From Lathyrus oleraceus (lineage: Eukaryota; Streptophyta; Magnoliopsida; Fabales; Fabaceae): 64,000 bases of DNA. The stretch lies in NCBI RefSeq assembly GCF_024323335.1, contig NC_066580.1, positions 86,165,391-86,229,390 of the forward strand, read 5' to 3'. Shown here piece by piece: positions 50,023-61,141 of the stretch; position 1 is the stretch's first letter; each line of letters opens with the position of its first letter. Under the pieces are notes generated by a model that made no database searches, was not told where the DNA came from, and saw only the letters and a list, made by a program, of their open reading frames with translations. The translations under genes were made by a program, and so were the position numbers.

Positions 50023-50370
50023 TATCTTCGGATGATTGGCTCTAGTATTATACTGGTGCTTCAGCTTGTCTTCAAAATAAATGAAGAGCAAAGAGTTAGA
50101 CCACTGATCAAGATCTTGGAATAAACCTTCTTATGCATATGATGCATGCAATGTTTGTGCATATGGTTTATTATTTATTTTTTTATTAGAGGAACTTTAT
50201 AGAGATCTATTTGCAAAAATTTGAAAATATTTGAAAATATTTTACTTTTAAGACATATATGGAATACTCATAGCAATAATATTTGGAAACTTTTTACACC
50301 AAAGAAGTAATACAGTTTGGATAACCAAATACAATACAAGATAAAAGGAGAATAAACATCCTATAGAGCC
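50023..50370 (-). other. spacer between ORF1 and gag of element B
   Basis: A/T-rich, no domain. Just upstream of the gag ATG the frame is open and encodes HQYNTRAN, similar to HRYGTRRN at the same place in element F, so gag translation or splicing may begin further upstream. Confidence 0.5.
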
Positions 50371-51822
50371 CTAGAAACAATCGTCCAAAGCCTTCGAGAT
50401 CGGAAGATAGGCTGCACGAAGTCTCTTCACCTCTCTCTCATAAGCTGCTTCCATATCGGCCTTCTCCTTGGCGAGCTGATCATACTTCCTCTTCCAAAAC
50501 CTAGATGAGTGAGTAAGAAGAGAAGTAACCACATCATCATGCTCATCAATGACCTGATGCTCTAGAAACTCTATGACTGCATCCTTATCTTTGAGCTGCT
50601 GAAGAAGTTCCTCACGCTCACGAACCCATGCACGCGACCGATCTTCATCTCTTAACTCCTATACTCCTTGGTTAGGGAGGGTTGAAGGCCGAACCATAAC
50701 CATAGGGGTAGGTCTTGGATACTCGTACGACATGCGGTACTCAAGAGCTCTCTTCCTCACCCAAGCAATGTAAGGCTCCAAAGCAATGCAATTCTTTGGA
50801 CCAAGCTCATTCCTCCCTTTCTTATGAACTTTGCGCCAGGCGCATACCATCCTATCCTGCAAGTTTTGGGGATCTTTACCCTCTTGAAAGAATAAGCCTT
50901 CCAACATAATGTTGTTAGGTTTATCCCTTAAGGGGAACCCAAACTGACGGCAAGCCAAAGCAGGATTGTAGTTAATTCCACCACATGTACCAGGAAGAGG
51001 CACATTGGAGAATTCACAACAAGAGTCAATAATCTGAATGTCATCATAAACACGATTATACCAAGAGATATCATCATTAGTGAAAGACATGAGTCTCGCA
51101 GACCACCGTAGACATCCCTTGTTCTCCTTGAAGGCGAGCGTCTGAGGCAAGTGCGAAATAAACCACTTGTACAACAGAGGCAAATAACACACAATGGATC
51201 CACCACCCTTTGCATTCCTCATATGCAAAGAAAAATAAGTGTCACCCAATAGAGTCGGAACGGGATTAAGAGAAGAGAAAGTCCTAATAGCGTTCACATC
51301 CACAAAATTGTCGATGTTGGGAAATAACACTAGCCCATAGATGAGTAGTACAAACATGGCTTCAAAAGCGTCCTCACTCATGGCCTTCCCAAACAAAGTC
51401 GCCTTGGCAAAGAGAAAATCAAATTGTAGACCTTGAATTCCACCATTGGTAGTCATATTAGCAACAATGTCAAATACATCTACATGAAGCATGTCAGCAA
51501 TCTCTTGAGAAGATGGAACCTTCTTCAAACCACTGAACGACAACTGATCAAGATTAGGTATACCCACATGATAGGCGTACTCCTCAAGTGTAGGCAAAAG
51601 CTGGAAATCCAGAAAAGTGAAGCACCGATACAGAGGATCATAGAACTGCACCAACACAGTCATCAGACCCTTATCCACCTTGGTAGAAAGAATAGACAGA
51701 AGCTTCCCATGGTGTGCTTTGAACTCCAAGGGCTATAATACATAAGATGTCAAACTCCTTAACTCTTTCAAGTCGGGTTGTTTGAAACTGTACTTCTTCG
51801 TATTCCTTCTTTGCTTATCCAT
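50371..51822 (-). pseudogene. Ogre ORF1 of element B (two in-frame stops)
   Basis: Reads as one frame of 484 codons from ATG 51822 to TAG 50373-50371, with in-frame stops at 51735-51733 and 50661-50659. Ogre elements are known for an extra ORF upstream of gag; this protein resembles the plant-mobile-domain / aminotransferase-like family (VQFYDPLYRCFTFLDFQLLPTLEEY near the N-terminus; WYNRVYDDIQIIDSC in the middle). The last 95 residues (REREELLQQLKDKDAVIEFL...) look like a coiled coil and lie beyond the second stop. The function in the element is unknown. Confidence 0.8.
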
Positions 51823-52009
51823 GTCTGAAAATTTGCAAATAGACCTCTTAAGTTCCTTGAAAATTTTCATTGTTGATGATATGGATGCCAATGAATGCAT
51901 GAATGCATGGATGCAAAAATCACACTCAAGGATCAAGCAAGTCACACCACACAAAGGTCACGGGATGGCTCAAGTCATCATCAATATCAATCATCCATTT
52001 TGGTGGATT
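51823..52009 (-). other. sequence between ORF1 and LTR remnant of element B
   Basis: 187 bp that matches neither the LTR nor coding sequence as far as I can tell. In an intact Ogre this interval should hold the rest of the 5' LTR, the primer site and a leader, so a deletion of several kilobases is implied. Confidence 0.55.
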
Positions 52010-52788
52010 ATGGTTTTAGTCAAAATGACCTATAATCTTTTGAAATGCATGATGACCTTCCAAGTTTCAAATGGATTTTTGATGAACATGAAAGTTATTC
52101 ACATGGTTCTTAAGAACATTGGTTCTCTTGGGGTCATCTTCATTTGACAAACACATCACAAGTTGTATCTCAGTGAGCTTCAGTTTAGTCAGATAACTTG
52201 ACTGGTCAACTTTTCAAGGCCAAACTTCCAATCTTGATGAATGAATGATTGAGGATTATCAAATAGGCTCATATATTCATAAAATAGTGAATGAAAGAAC
52301 TTCCCTTGATTAAATTTGATCATAGGTTGAGGTTTCTTCATGAGCAAGGCACAGTTGAAACACAATGAAATCAGGGTTTCCTTGGGAAATAATCCTCAAG
52401 ACCTTTGGGTTATCTTGATTAAATTGGCAAATTAAGATACTTAGGAGACATATATAATAATTAGGAGCTTTGTGGACCATTTTCATGCTTGTTCTCATCT
52501 TCATCTAGCCATATTATTGAGCTTAGGAGCCTCCTAGGAGCATCGGAGCACATGATCACTTGATCTTCAAAACAAAAAGAATTAGTAACATATTTTTGTG
52601 CTTTTGGTTAGTAATCAAATTAAGAAAAGCAATAATATACAATACAAGCATGCTTGGTGGTCTCAAAACACTCACACAAATCCTAACCCTAGGGTTAAGG
52701 AGCCAAACATACTATGATCCTTAAGGAAATGCATTGAGCAATGATATGATGCCATGAGGGATCTTAAGGTCAAAATTAGGGTCTTACA
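52010..52788 (-). repeat. 5' LTR remnant of element B (U3 part)
   Basis: On the - strand starts TGTAAGACCCTAATTTTG and matches 38990-39759 at about 95% by eye. Only the first 780 bp of the LTR remain; R, U5 and the primer binding site are missing. The right edge cuts the RT-RNase H region of element A. Confidence 0.85.
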
Positions 52789-53823
52789 GCAGGCATCTCA
52801 TGTAATTCTTTGACCTTGACAGGATAAATTTCAATACCCTTCTCATTGACAATAAAGCCCAATAACTTACCAGAACGAACACCAAAAGTACACTTATTGG
52901 GATTCAAGTAGAGTTTATACTTCCTCAAATGTTGGAATAACTTCAACAAATGCTCAACATGTCCTTCTTCATCACTTGATTTAGAAATAATTTCATCAAC
53001 ATAGACTTTAATCTCTTTATGCATCATATCCTGAAAAAGAATGGTCATAGCTCTCTTGTATCTTGCACTAACATTCTTTAAACTGAAAGGCATAACTCTA
53101 TAACATAATGTTGTCCAGGGTGTAATGAGTGTGGTCTTCTCCATATCTTCAGGTGTCATCTTGATTTGATTGTAACCGGAAAATCCATCCATAAATGAAA
53201 AGACTATGAATTTAGATATATTTTTTACCAACATACCAATGTGTGGTAGAGGAAAATGATTTTTTGGACTAACTTTGTTCAAACCTCTATAATCTACACA
53301 CATGCGGACTTTTCCATCTTTCTTAGGAACAAGCACAATGTTGGCCACCCACTACGGATATTCGGAGGTAACAAGAAATCCAATATCAATTTTCTTATGC
53401 ACTTCGTCTTTGATCAGTACTACCATATCAGGATGAGTTCTTCTCAATGTGTGCTTGAGCGACGGGGATTCTAGCTTCAACGGAAATCTATGCTCCGCAA
53501 TCTTAGAATCCAAACCAGGCATATCTTGATAGGACCAAGCAAACACATCATAATAATCTCGAAGAAGATCAATCAACCCCTTCTTAGCTTATGGACACAA
53601 TTGAGACCCAATCTTGAATTCCTTCACATCATCCTCAGAACCCATGTTGACTAATTCAATTTGCTCTTCAAACGGCTGAATGGCTTTCTCCTCGTACTCA
53701 AGCAAAAGAGATAACTCATCAGATACTTCCTTATTATCATTCTCTTCCTCGACTTCAAACACATGGAAATCAAAGTTTGGAGAGGGAGTGTGATTATTAT
53801 ATTCAATAGGTTTAAGAACCAAC
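52789..53823 (-). pseudogene. reverse transcriptase region of Ogre A
   Basis: One frame with two stops (53591-53589 and 53354-53352) and no frameshift. RT motifs MCVDYRGLNKVSPKNHFPLPH, MDGFSGYNQIK and LNPNKCTFGVRSGKLLGFIV are clear. The catalytic motif reads YVDE, so the second aspartate is lost. The sequence ends at LHEMPA, where B is inserted. It corresponds to 45450-46478 of B. Confidence 0.9.
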
Positions 53824-54079
53824 CTACATAATGATTTGATATCTTAAATCTAGAGAAGTGGAGTGCAAACAAATATCATACAGATGGAAAGATTATTATT
53901 TATTTATGTTTTTTGTGATTACCATTTTCAGAAAAAGCAAAAAGTAAAAATAAAACATCATAGACGTGGATGAGTAAAATTTTATTTTATTGATGATAAT
54001 CAGAAAAATGCCCAACAATGTTCACTTCCCCCTTAGGCATAGGAGACAGATTTTTCTAAAAAATAATAAATCAAATTAC
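53824..54079 (-). other. PR-RT intron of element A (256 bp)
   Basis: Donor GTAATT at 54079 and acceptor TGTAG ending at 53824. Joining the exons removes the TAA at 54078-54076 and keeps the frame into KPIEYNN, the same first RT-exon words as in B (KPIEYND). Confidence 0.75.
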
Positions 54080-54626
54080 ATAGAGTGGTGAATGACAGTA
54101 GGAACATCAACTGTAACCCAATTGTTACAAGTTTGACCACGCGTCACAAAGTTGGCGTAAGCTTCGTCTTCATCACCAATGTCTTCAATAATTGCAGTTG
54201 AGTGTTGATCATTCTCATGAATGAACCCTCCACTATGGAATACTGGTTGCATATCCTTGGCGTTGAATGGCCCTGGTTGAAATCCTAGCCATGCTATATT
54301 CTTGTTCTCAGGGACCTCTACAACACGGACCCACTTGTCAATGTTGCCAGCCTGAATAGCCTCTTGGGCATCTTTCAAAGAAGACATGGGTTCCTTGAAT
54401 GACATTCCGACTTCCTCCTAGGCATCAACATAAGTGAAAGATGACAAATGGCTCACCAATAATGCCTTCTCTCCACCAACAACGACAAGCTTGTCGGTCT
54501 TCATGAATTTCAACTTCTGGTGAATAGTAGATGTTACAGCTCCAGCTTCATGAATCTGTGGCCTTCCCAACAAGTAGTTATAGGTTGGATTGATATCCAT
54601 TACCTGGAAAGTAATTTGGAAATCAC
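54080..54626 (-). pseudogene. protease C-terminal part and linker of Ogre A
   Basis: Contains ITFQVMDINPTYNYLLGRP and STIHQKLKFMKTDKLVVVGGEKALLVSHLSSF, matching protease and linker of B. One stop (TAG at 54420-54418). The catalytic DTG part is cut away by the insertion of F at 54626/54627. Confidence 0.88.
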
Positions 54627-54764
54627 TGTAATACCCCAAAATTTACCCTTCATTTTTCCTAGAAGCATACGCTTTACACCTCATGCATGCATTCATTTTA
54701 GGTCATTTAACATTAGATACATTGCATTTCATCATGTTAATCAGAATTAGGTCCAAGAAGCTTT

Positions 54765-54863
54765 ATTTAAAAAATAAAAAAAATAAAAAAAACGAAATAA
54801 AACGAAGAAATAAATAAATAAAAATAATAATAAATAAATAAATAAATAAATAAAAGAAAAAAA
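54765..54863 (+). repeat. A-rich microsatellite (AAAT/AATA units)
   Basis: About 100 bp composed almost only of A and T as AAATA, AATAAT and (AAAT)n units, lying about 50 bp upstream of the TATA box of the F LTR. Confidence 0.9.
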
Positions 54864-54912
54864 TCTCAGACTCAGACCTCTCTCAAAAGCCCACTAAGCT
54901 ACCAATATTAGG

Positions 54913-54922
54913 CTATAAATAC
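54913..54922 (+). promoter_or_regulatory. TATA box of the F LTR
   Basis: CTATAAATAC, a good match to the plant TATA consensus, lies between the A-rich microsatellite and a purine-rich leader. Confidence 0.55.
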
Positions 54923-56263
54923 TAGAGTTTCAGTGAAACAAAGATGGATTCTATTCCTATTACCCTGAGGAGAAAGATGGTGAGAGAAGAGCTAACAGAG
55001 TTCAGAGCAGCCTCCAAACCCTGAAGGGAACTCAACTGCACAGAATCACCTCTGCCTCACATAAACCCTAAAGATTGTTTTGTAAACCTCACGGGTGCAA
55101 CTCAATTTCAATCAAGCTCTCCAATTAGGTTTGCCCTATATCCATCATCTTTATGCCTTTAATTTGAATGCTCTAAATGTATGAGGTATTATGGGTGAAT
55201 TTGATACCCTTTTGATGCATGTCTTTTTTGTGAATTTTAATGGCATGATTCATGTGGTTACATTTTGATTTGGGGGAAACCCTTGATTACCCTATTTTTT
55301 TTTGTCTCTAACCTGTTTGTTGAGTTTTTGTGAGGGCTCACATGACTTTTGTAGGGATAACTTGCGTGCTTTTCCACTTTATTTGTGGGATACCCCCTGG
55401 AGGTTTCATTCCGATTACCTGTACTGACTCACTTTCTTTGATGGTGTTTAGTTTGGAAGGATCCCTGGGTTTCCCATTCCTCTAACTGCTGTTACTTCGG
55501 ATCTTTATCCCCGTGGTACTTTTACATTTTTCCCGCATTTTACTGCTTTCCTAGCTGGAAAACCTCGATAGGAGGCAATGTTTTTGTGTGTTTTTTTTAG
55601 GTTCCTTCGTCGAGGACTGCCTTTTTGCATGAGTTCACCAAACCCTAACCCTTCATTGATTTTTCTTCTCCTAAACACACGTTTACTCCTTCTACTACAG
55701 GTGAGTAAGTCTCCAAAGGTCGAGCATCCGGTAGATTGCGTAGTAACGTCGTTCGTCCAAAACCCACTCCATAACCCCGTAGTTAGCCGAACTACGGCTT
55801 GCTCTGATTCTCATTCCAGATGAGATACGTAGGCATAAGACGCGATGTCTTAGAGAGCACACATCCCCCCAACCCATAGGTCATCCGATCTATGAAGACT
55901 CTGATTCTCATATTCAGATGAGATACGTATGCAGTGGATGCGACATCCGCGCGAGTCATTTTCATTTAACCCTTTTTTTGGTAAACAGCACAAGATAAAC
56001 TCACACCCTTTAGACAAGAACTACAAAAGTGGATCCCGTAGAGTACTACGGATGCGTAGGGGTGCTAATACCTTCCCTTCGCATAACCGACTCCCGAACC
56101 CAAGATTTGGTTGCGAGACCCCGTCTTGTCCTTTCCTTTTTCAGGTTTACTTCGAGCGTTTCCTTTCCCTCCTTTGGGATGAATAACGCACGGTGGCGAC
56201 TCTTCTGTCTTTTTCTTTCGCCGGTTGTTTTTTCGCACACTGTATTTTTCAGGTTGCGACAGC

Positions 56264-56281
56264 TGACGACTCTGCTGGGGA
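56264..56281 (+). promoter_or_regulatory. primer binding site of element F (tRNA-Arg type)
   Basis: TGACGACTCTGCTGGGGA, two bases after the LTR end. It agrees, with mismatches, with the TGGCGACTC(C/T)GCTGGGGA site complementary to a plant tRNA-Arg that I recall for Ogre/Tat elements. Confidence 0.75.
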
Positions 56282-57370
56282 CTTCTGGTTTCCCTAAGCG
56301 AGTCCCCCCTAGCTTTTGTGATTTTCTTGTTCATGCTTTTGTACATTTATTTACTTACCTGCTTGCATTCATCTGCTGTATCTGTTGGATTTGTTGTTTG
56401 TTTGTTGGGATGGGGGTGTTCTATGAGGGATAAGCCCATTACCCAGGCTTGAGTGTACACACAGGTTTTAGAGTGGATAGTCATGAGGCTTGCGTGGCAT
56501 GTTGCTACGTTAAGTCGTTCATGAAGAACCACACCCAGACGAGGTTTCTTTTGGATATATTCTGTCCTACGGGTGTTCCGTAACGGCAAGATGTTCCTAT
56601 AGAAATCGTCGACTCTGGTGACCATTTCCCGAGAACTCAGTCGAGGCCTCTCCTCCGAGACATGATTATGTTAGCTCTGGTGGGCGCATTCTCGCTGCTC
56701 AATCCGAGGACCCCGAGACTGGGAACTTGCTTTAGGATATCCTGTTGAGGGGAGTCAGTGGAGGTTTTTTGTCCCGTAATAATGCCAAACCTTCAGTGGT
56801 AAACGTATTATTCTTGACTGAAGGGCTGAAGCTGACGAACTTCTGTTCTTAGAACCTACCAGTGAGGGGCGGGCTAAATTCAGGAAACCTTAACCTCCAA
56901 CCAACCCGGTTTTCTGGAGCAGAGTTTTGGTCTTTGTATTATATCCCTCAGTGGGTTTATCTTCAGATAGTGCAACCCGACAGATGTTCAAGCAGATACA
57001 ACCATCCTGATTGACATGCCACTGCATTGCATTCACATCATTACATCACATCACTTTGCATCACATCATTTTGCATTCATATCATTTAACACATGTTTAT
57101 CTATTCCCAGGGGTTCATATCTTCTTCTTGATTCTAGTCGGGGTTTTTCTGGTACTTTTTAAAAGGGATATTTTATCAAATGTGAGACTGGAATCAAAGA
57201 GGTTAGAATACCTTTTGGAATTGATAAACATGTCATTGCATTTGCATATCCATAGCATGTCTTGCATATCAGGTACCGCCACAGTGTTCTCAATTGTTTG
57301 GTTTTCCACTAGTAGGATAGCTAACTCAGGCATTCATCGGTACGGTACCCGCAGAAACCAACAGAGAGCG
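56282..57370 (+). other. leader of element F, no ORF1
   Basis: 1.09 kb between primer site and gag. No long coding frame. Short CATCACATCA-type repeats lie at about 57036-57090. Just before the gag ATG the frame is open and encodes HRYGTRRN, preceded by the acceptor-like ACTCAG. Confidence 0.65.
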
Positions 57371-59387
57371 ATGGAAAGCCTGCAAGCAGAGCTCGCCGAG
57401 ATGAAGATTCGCATGACCCAATTCATGGATGTGGTTCAAGGGGTGGCTCAGGGACAACAAGAGCTCAGACAGATGATGCAGAGGAATCCCGCCGCTACTC
57501 AACCAGAGACATTGGATGATCCTCCAGCTAGAGAGGCTAATGGTCCCAATGGACCGGGGCCTATCCCGATCCCGCATGTCAACCTTGATCAACAGCTCGT
57601 CCATGATGATCAGGCCGATCAATTCCCCCCACTTCAGGAAGACTTTGGCATGGGCCATGGCATGGACCCCGTGTTTAGAAGATTAGAGGAGAGGCTGAAA
57701 ACTGTGGAAGGACAGAATCCTCTGGGAGTAGATGTTGCTGACTTGGGGCTGGTCCCAAGTGTGAGAGTGCCACCGAAATTCAAGGTCTCGATATTTGACA
57801 AATACAATGGCATCTCTTGCCCCCAAAACTCACGTGCAAGCCTATTTCCGTAAAATGGTTGCATACTCTGATGACGAGAAGCTACTTATGTACTTCTTCC
57901 AGGACAGGCTGGCTGGGGCATCCTTGGAATGGTACATGAGGCTGGATAGATCCCACATTCGTTGTTGGAGGGATTTGGCGGAGGCTTTCGTTAAGCAGTA
58001 TCAGTATAATGCAGACATGGCTCCGGACAGAACTCAACTTCAGAATCTGTCTCTTAAAAGCAATGAGTGCTTTAGGGAATACGCTCAACGCTGGAGGGAG
58101 ATAGCTTCCCATGTTCAGCCTCCTATGTTGGAAAAGGAAATGGCCAACATGTTCATGAATACGCTGCCTGGACCTTATCTGGAGCGTCTGGTGGGGTGCA
58201 ATGCCTCCAACTTTGCTGATGTGGTCTCTACCGGAGAGAGGGTGGAGAATTACCTGAAGACCTGCAAGATCCAAAATGGAGTTGGATCTTCATCAGGGGT
58301 AAAAAAGTCATTCATTGGAGGGCATAAGCAGAGAGAGGGGGGAGTGAATTCTTTGACTTCCTATCAGAACAGAGGTGTTAGAAGGAACAGTTTCCAGAAT
58401 TATCATCAACAACCGTATGTTGCGGCTGTGAGCATTCCAGCTGCAGCACCACTACAACAACAACAACCACAACTTCAACCAGCTCAGTACCAACATCAGC
58501 AACAACCGGGTAACAAACCCGCCTATCAACAGAGGCAAAGGATGATGGAACGGCGTTTCGACACCCTTCCAATGTCGTACGCTCAGTTGCTTTCTAGTCT
58601 TCAACAACTACAACTTGTGCAATTGCGCACTCTGGCTCCTCCTGTTGGTAGACTTCCGGTGGGTTACGACGCCAACGCTAGGTGTAGCTTCCACTCTGGG
58701 GCACCTGGCCATAACATTGAGAACTACAAAGCTTTTAAGCACGTAGTTCAGGACCTCATAGATTCAAAAGCCATCAACCTTGCACCGGCTCCTAATGTCG
58801 TCAACAATCCCATGCCGCAACATGGTGGTGTAAACATTAATATGATGGAAGGAAAAGCCAAGTCCATTAAGGATGTGTTGAAGTTGAAGACTCCATTGTT
58901 GGATATCAAAGGATGCTTGCTGAAGGCCGATGTTTTCCCCGGTTGTGGGAAGGGTTGTTTGGATTGTGCTACTCAGGGTGGAGGTTGTTTAAAGCTACAG
59001 CAGGGTATCCAGGCCTTGCTCGACACAGGTATCCTCCAGGTTGAAGATTTGTCTGTCCAAGAGTCTGTGGAAGGGGTTGAGGAAGAAGGGTTTGAAGATG
59101 CTACTGATGAATTCGCAGATGTTGTTCCTACTGATTCTGTAATCCATGATGATGTATTTCTTTTTTCCAATGTGGTTGATCCTGATGTAATTGAACTTGA
59201 TTCCGATGTTTCGGATGCTTGCATTTCAATGAATGAGATTTCTGAGTACGACTGTGATATTGCTACTATCACTATTTTCTACCCAACTAATAAGATCAGT
59301 GTGCCAAAAGCGCAACTCGTGCCACCAGTGCGACAATCTACTATGACCATCACAACCCCTGGTCCTTTACCTTTCACCAGTGAAAGG
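57371..59387 (+). pseudogene. gag of element F (frameshift, then interrupted by solo LTR G)
   Basis: The ATG at 57371 starts MESLQAELAEMKIRMTQFM, aligned with MEHLEQENRDL of B. A one-base length change in the C run at 57820-57824 breaks the frame; the second part continues in the next frame (AYFRKMVAYSDDEKLLMYFF; WYMRLDRSHIRCWRDLAEAF), which is the capsid-like region. A Gln/Pro-rich linker follows. The zinc-knuckle-like motif (58683-58727, CSFHSGAPGHNIENY) has lost its last Cys to Tyr. After it comes a Cys-containing segment (GCGKGCLDC) and an acidic stretch. The ORF is then cut at 59387 by G and resumes at 61142. Confidence 0.88.
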
Positions 59388-60092
59388 TGTAACACCCTTC
59401 TAAAATACCCCAAATATTTAATTAAAATAACAAAGGTAAATCAGAGTAAACATGTAATCAAGGGTGTCACACAATTATTTCACACCATTGATCATAATAT
59501 TTAGTCATGCTCATTATTTAATTCAAAACATAAGGCATTGCACAATACGCAGCGGATAGAGATCAAATCGATCATGCAAAACATGTAACACATTACATGT
59601 AAACTGGTTCAACAACCAACAATAAAACAATTAAAACATCCCTCCCCGATGTTACATCTACCAGAGCATGACCCACTAAGGAACTACACTAGACTCCAAG
59701 TACTAGCTCCTACTCAATCACTGCTCGTTACCTGAAAAATAGTTGTAAGGGTGAGTTCCTCAATCGATATAATAAGCATTATAAAATATCATGTCATGTT
59801 AAGTAATTTAACACATTTCATCACCCAAATCAGATTACACATTCAGTAACGGCACATCAATTCAATATCATACTCGATACAAATACAACTCAAGCTCATG
59901 CTCAATATCAACACAAACACACGTATAATATTGGAATACATCCATTCATATTATACGCCATACACATATTATGCAATGAGACTCCATGCATGCGGTACCG
60001 ACTATTCTTGAACATATAGTTCAAGCTCACCGTCCAAATCCAGGCACGGCTACCAAGCCCACTAGTCCCACTCATTTGAGACCTAGTGACTC

Positions 60093-60302
60093 ACTCACTA
60101 ATTCCTCACCATGGGAATTAGCTACCACCCCAAATGGGCCATGTTATGCACGCTAATCACCTAGCATGCAAACATCAACAACAATCCACAATGATTTACT
60201 CACTAATTCCTCACCATGGGAATTAGCTACCACCCCCAAAGGGCCACAATATGCAAGCTAATCACCTAGCAGTGCAACATCAACAACAATAATCCACAAT
60301 GG
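60093..60302 (-). repeat. 105-bp direct duplication within G
   Basis: Two copies starting ACTCACTAATTCCTCACCAT at 60093 and 60198, each continuing through GGGAATTAGCTACCACCCC and ending with CTAATCACCTAGCA. The copies differ at few positions. Confidence 0.85.
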
Positions 60303-60580
60303 ACTTATGCTCACACTCTAAGCCATAAAACAGTCCATTCACATACACATGCATAATATATATACATTCACAACATTATGCATACCATCACATATCATCA
60401 ACACATGCATCACAACATCATATCATGTCAAATAATTAATCACAGTATTAGCACACTCTACTAATACCTACACTGCTCAAAACAGCGGGAATAATCCCTA
60501 CTATATCACACACCGATATAGGCCAACCATCACATATACACATAACATTTAAAATATCCATTTTTCCATTTTTTAACAGT

Positions 60581-60760
60581 GTTAACCGGTTAACGCCCTG
60601 GGTTAATCGGTTAACGCAGCACAAACACACTTTCTGCCCAAAACTTAACAGTGTTAATCGGTTAACGCCCTGGGTTAACCGGTTAACGCAGGCAAAACAG
60701 CACTAATGTCACAATTCGCAACAGTGTTAACCGGTTAACACCCTGGGTTAACCGGTTAAC
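60581..60760 (-). repeat. three paired-palindrome units in G
   Basis: Six copies of GTTAA(C/T)CGGTTAAC at 60581, 60602, 60653, 60674, 60726 and 60747. They form three pairs, each 14-bp palindrome, 7-bp spacer ((G/A)CCCTGG), 14-bp palindrome. The pairs repeat at 72-73 bp. The same 14-7-14 geometry occurs in the C LTR family and the array with different spacers. Confidence 0.93.
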
Positions 60761-60983
60761 GCAGACAAAACAACAGTTCCTGCGCTAACACAAAGCAGAA
60801 TGCAGAATTCTCCGCATTTTCCGCCGTTGGAGGACTTCCGGACCTCCGATTCCAATTCCGTAAAAAGCTATACGTTCGGGAAAACACGACTTGCTCTGTC
60901 TCCTTGCCCTCTTCTCTTTTCAGCCGCTTCTCTGTTTTCACGTGAAAACCTTTTTACCAATTGGAACTCTTTTTCCTTATTCC

Positions 60984-61000
60984 AACTTATATATTTTCCA
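60984..61000 (-). promoter_or_regulatory. possible TATA box of G
   Basis: AAATATATAAGTTGG on the - strand, with the paired palindromes about 230-410 bp downstream. Weak evidence on its own. Confidence 0.4.
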
Positions 61001-61141
61001 CTTTATATTATTATCCCAATAATAATAATAATTTAATAATTCCAAAAATAATAATAATAATAATCCAATTATCTAATTAAATTAATAAATATATTATTAA
61101 CTTAATTTAAATAATTATCATATTATTATCGGGGTGTTACA

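Larger units (their letters stand above)
38086..52788 (-). mobile_element. decayed Ogre element B
   Basis: Ogre on the - strand: 5' LTR remnant (52788-52010), ORF1, gag, protease, intron, RT-RNase H-integrase, repeat-rich 3' UTR, polypurine tract, 3' LTR (39759-38086). The 3' LTR is cut at 38085, where element C abuts. Its right end (TGTAAGACCC on -) sits inside the RT-RNase H part of element A. The U3 stretches of the two LTRs differ by about 5% by eye, far more than in D, so B is much older. All genes are broken and catalytic residues of protease, RT and integrase are altered. Confidence 0.88.
52789..54626 (-). mobile_element. fragment of an older Ogre element A
   Basis: Pol and protease piece on the - strand, bounded on the left by the insertion of B and on the right by the insertion of F. 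It is the host of both, hence the oldest element here. Remaining parts should lie beyond the inserted elements. Confidence 0.85.
54627..56261 (+). repeat. 5' LTR of element F (1635 bp)
   Basis: Begins TGTAATACCCC and ends GTTGCGACA, two bases before the primer site. It carries a long A/AAT-type simple repeat (54765-54863), a TATA box, and CACGGTGGCGACTC near its right end, shared with the LTR of E. Confidence 0.85.
59388..61141 (-). mobile_element. solo LTR G (1754 bp)
   Basis: TGTAACACCC ... GGGTGTTACA flanked by the 5-bp target duplication AAAGG (59383-59387 and 61142-61146). No primer site, coding region or second LTR is present, so it is a solo LTR left by LTR-LTR recombination. The - orientation is inferred from blocks shared with the C LTR (AGCGGA, TTACCTGAAAAATA near the + left end) and from a TATA block at the right end. 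It splits the gag-protease ORF of F; removal of LTR plus one target copy would leave the frame intact. Confidence 0.92.
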
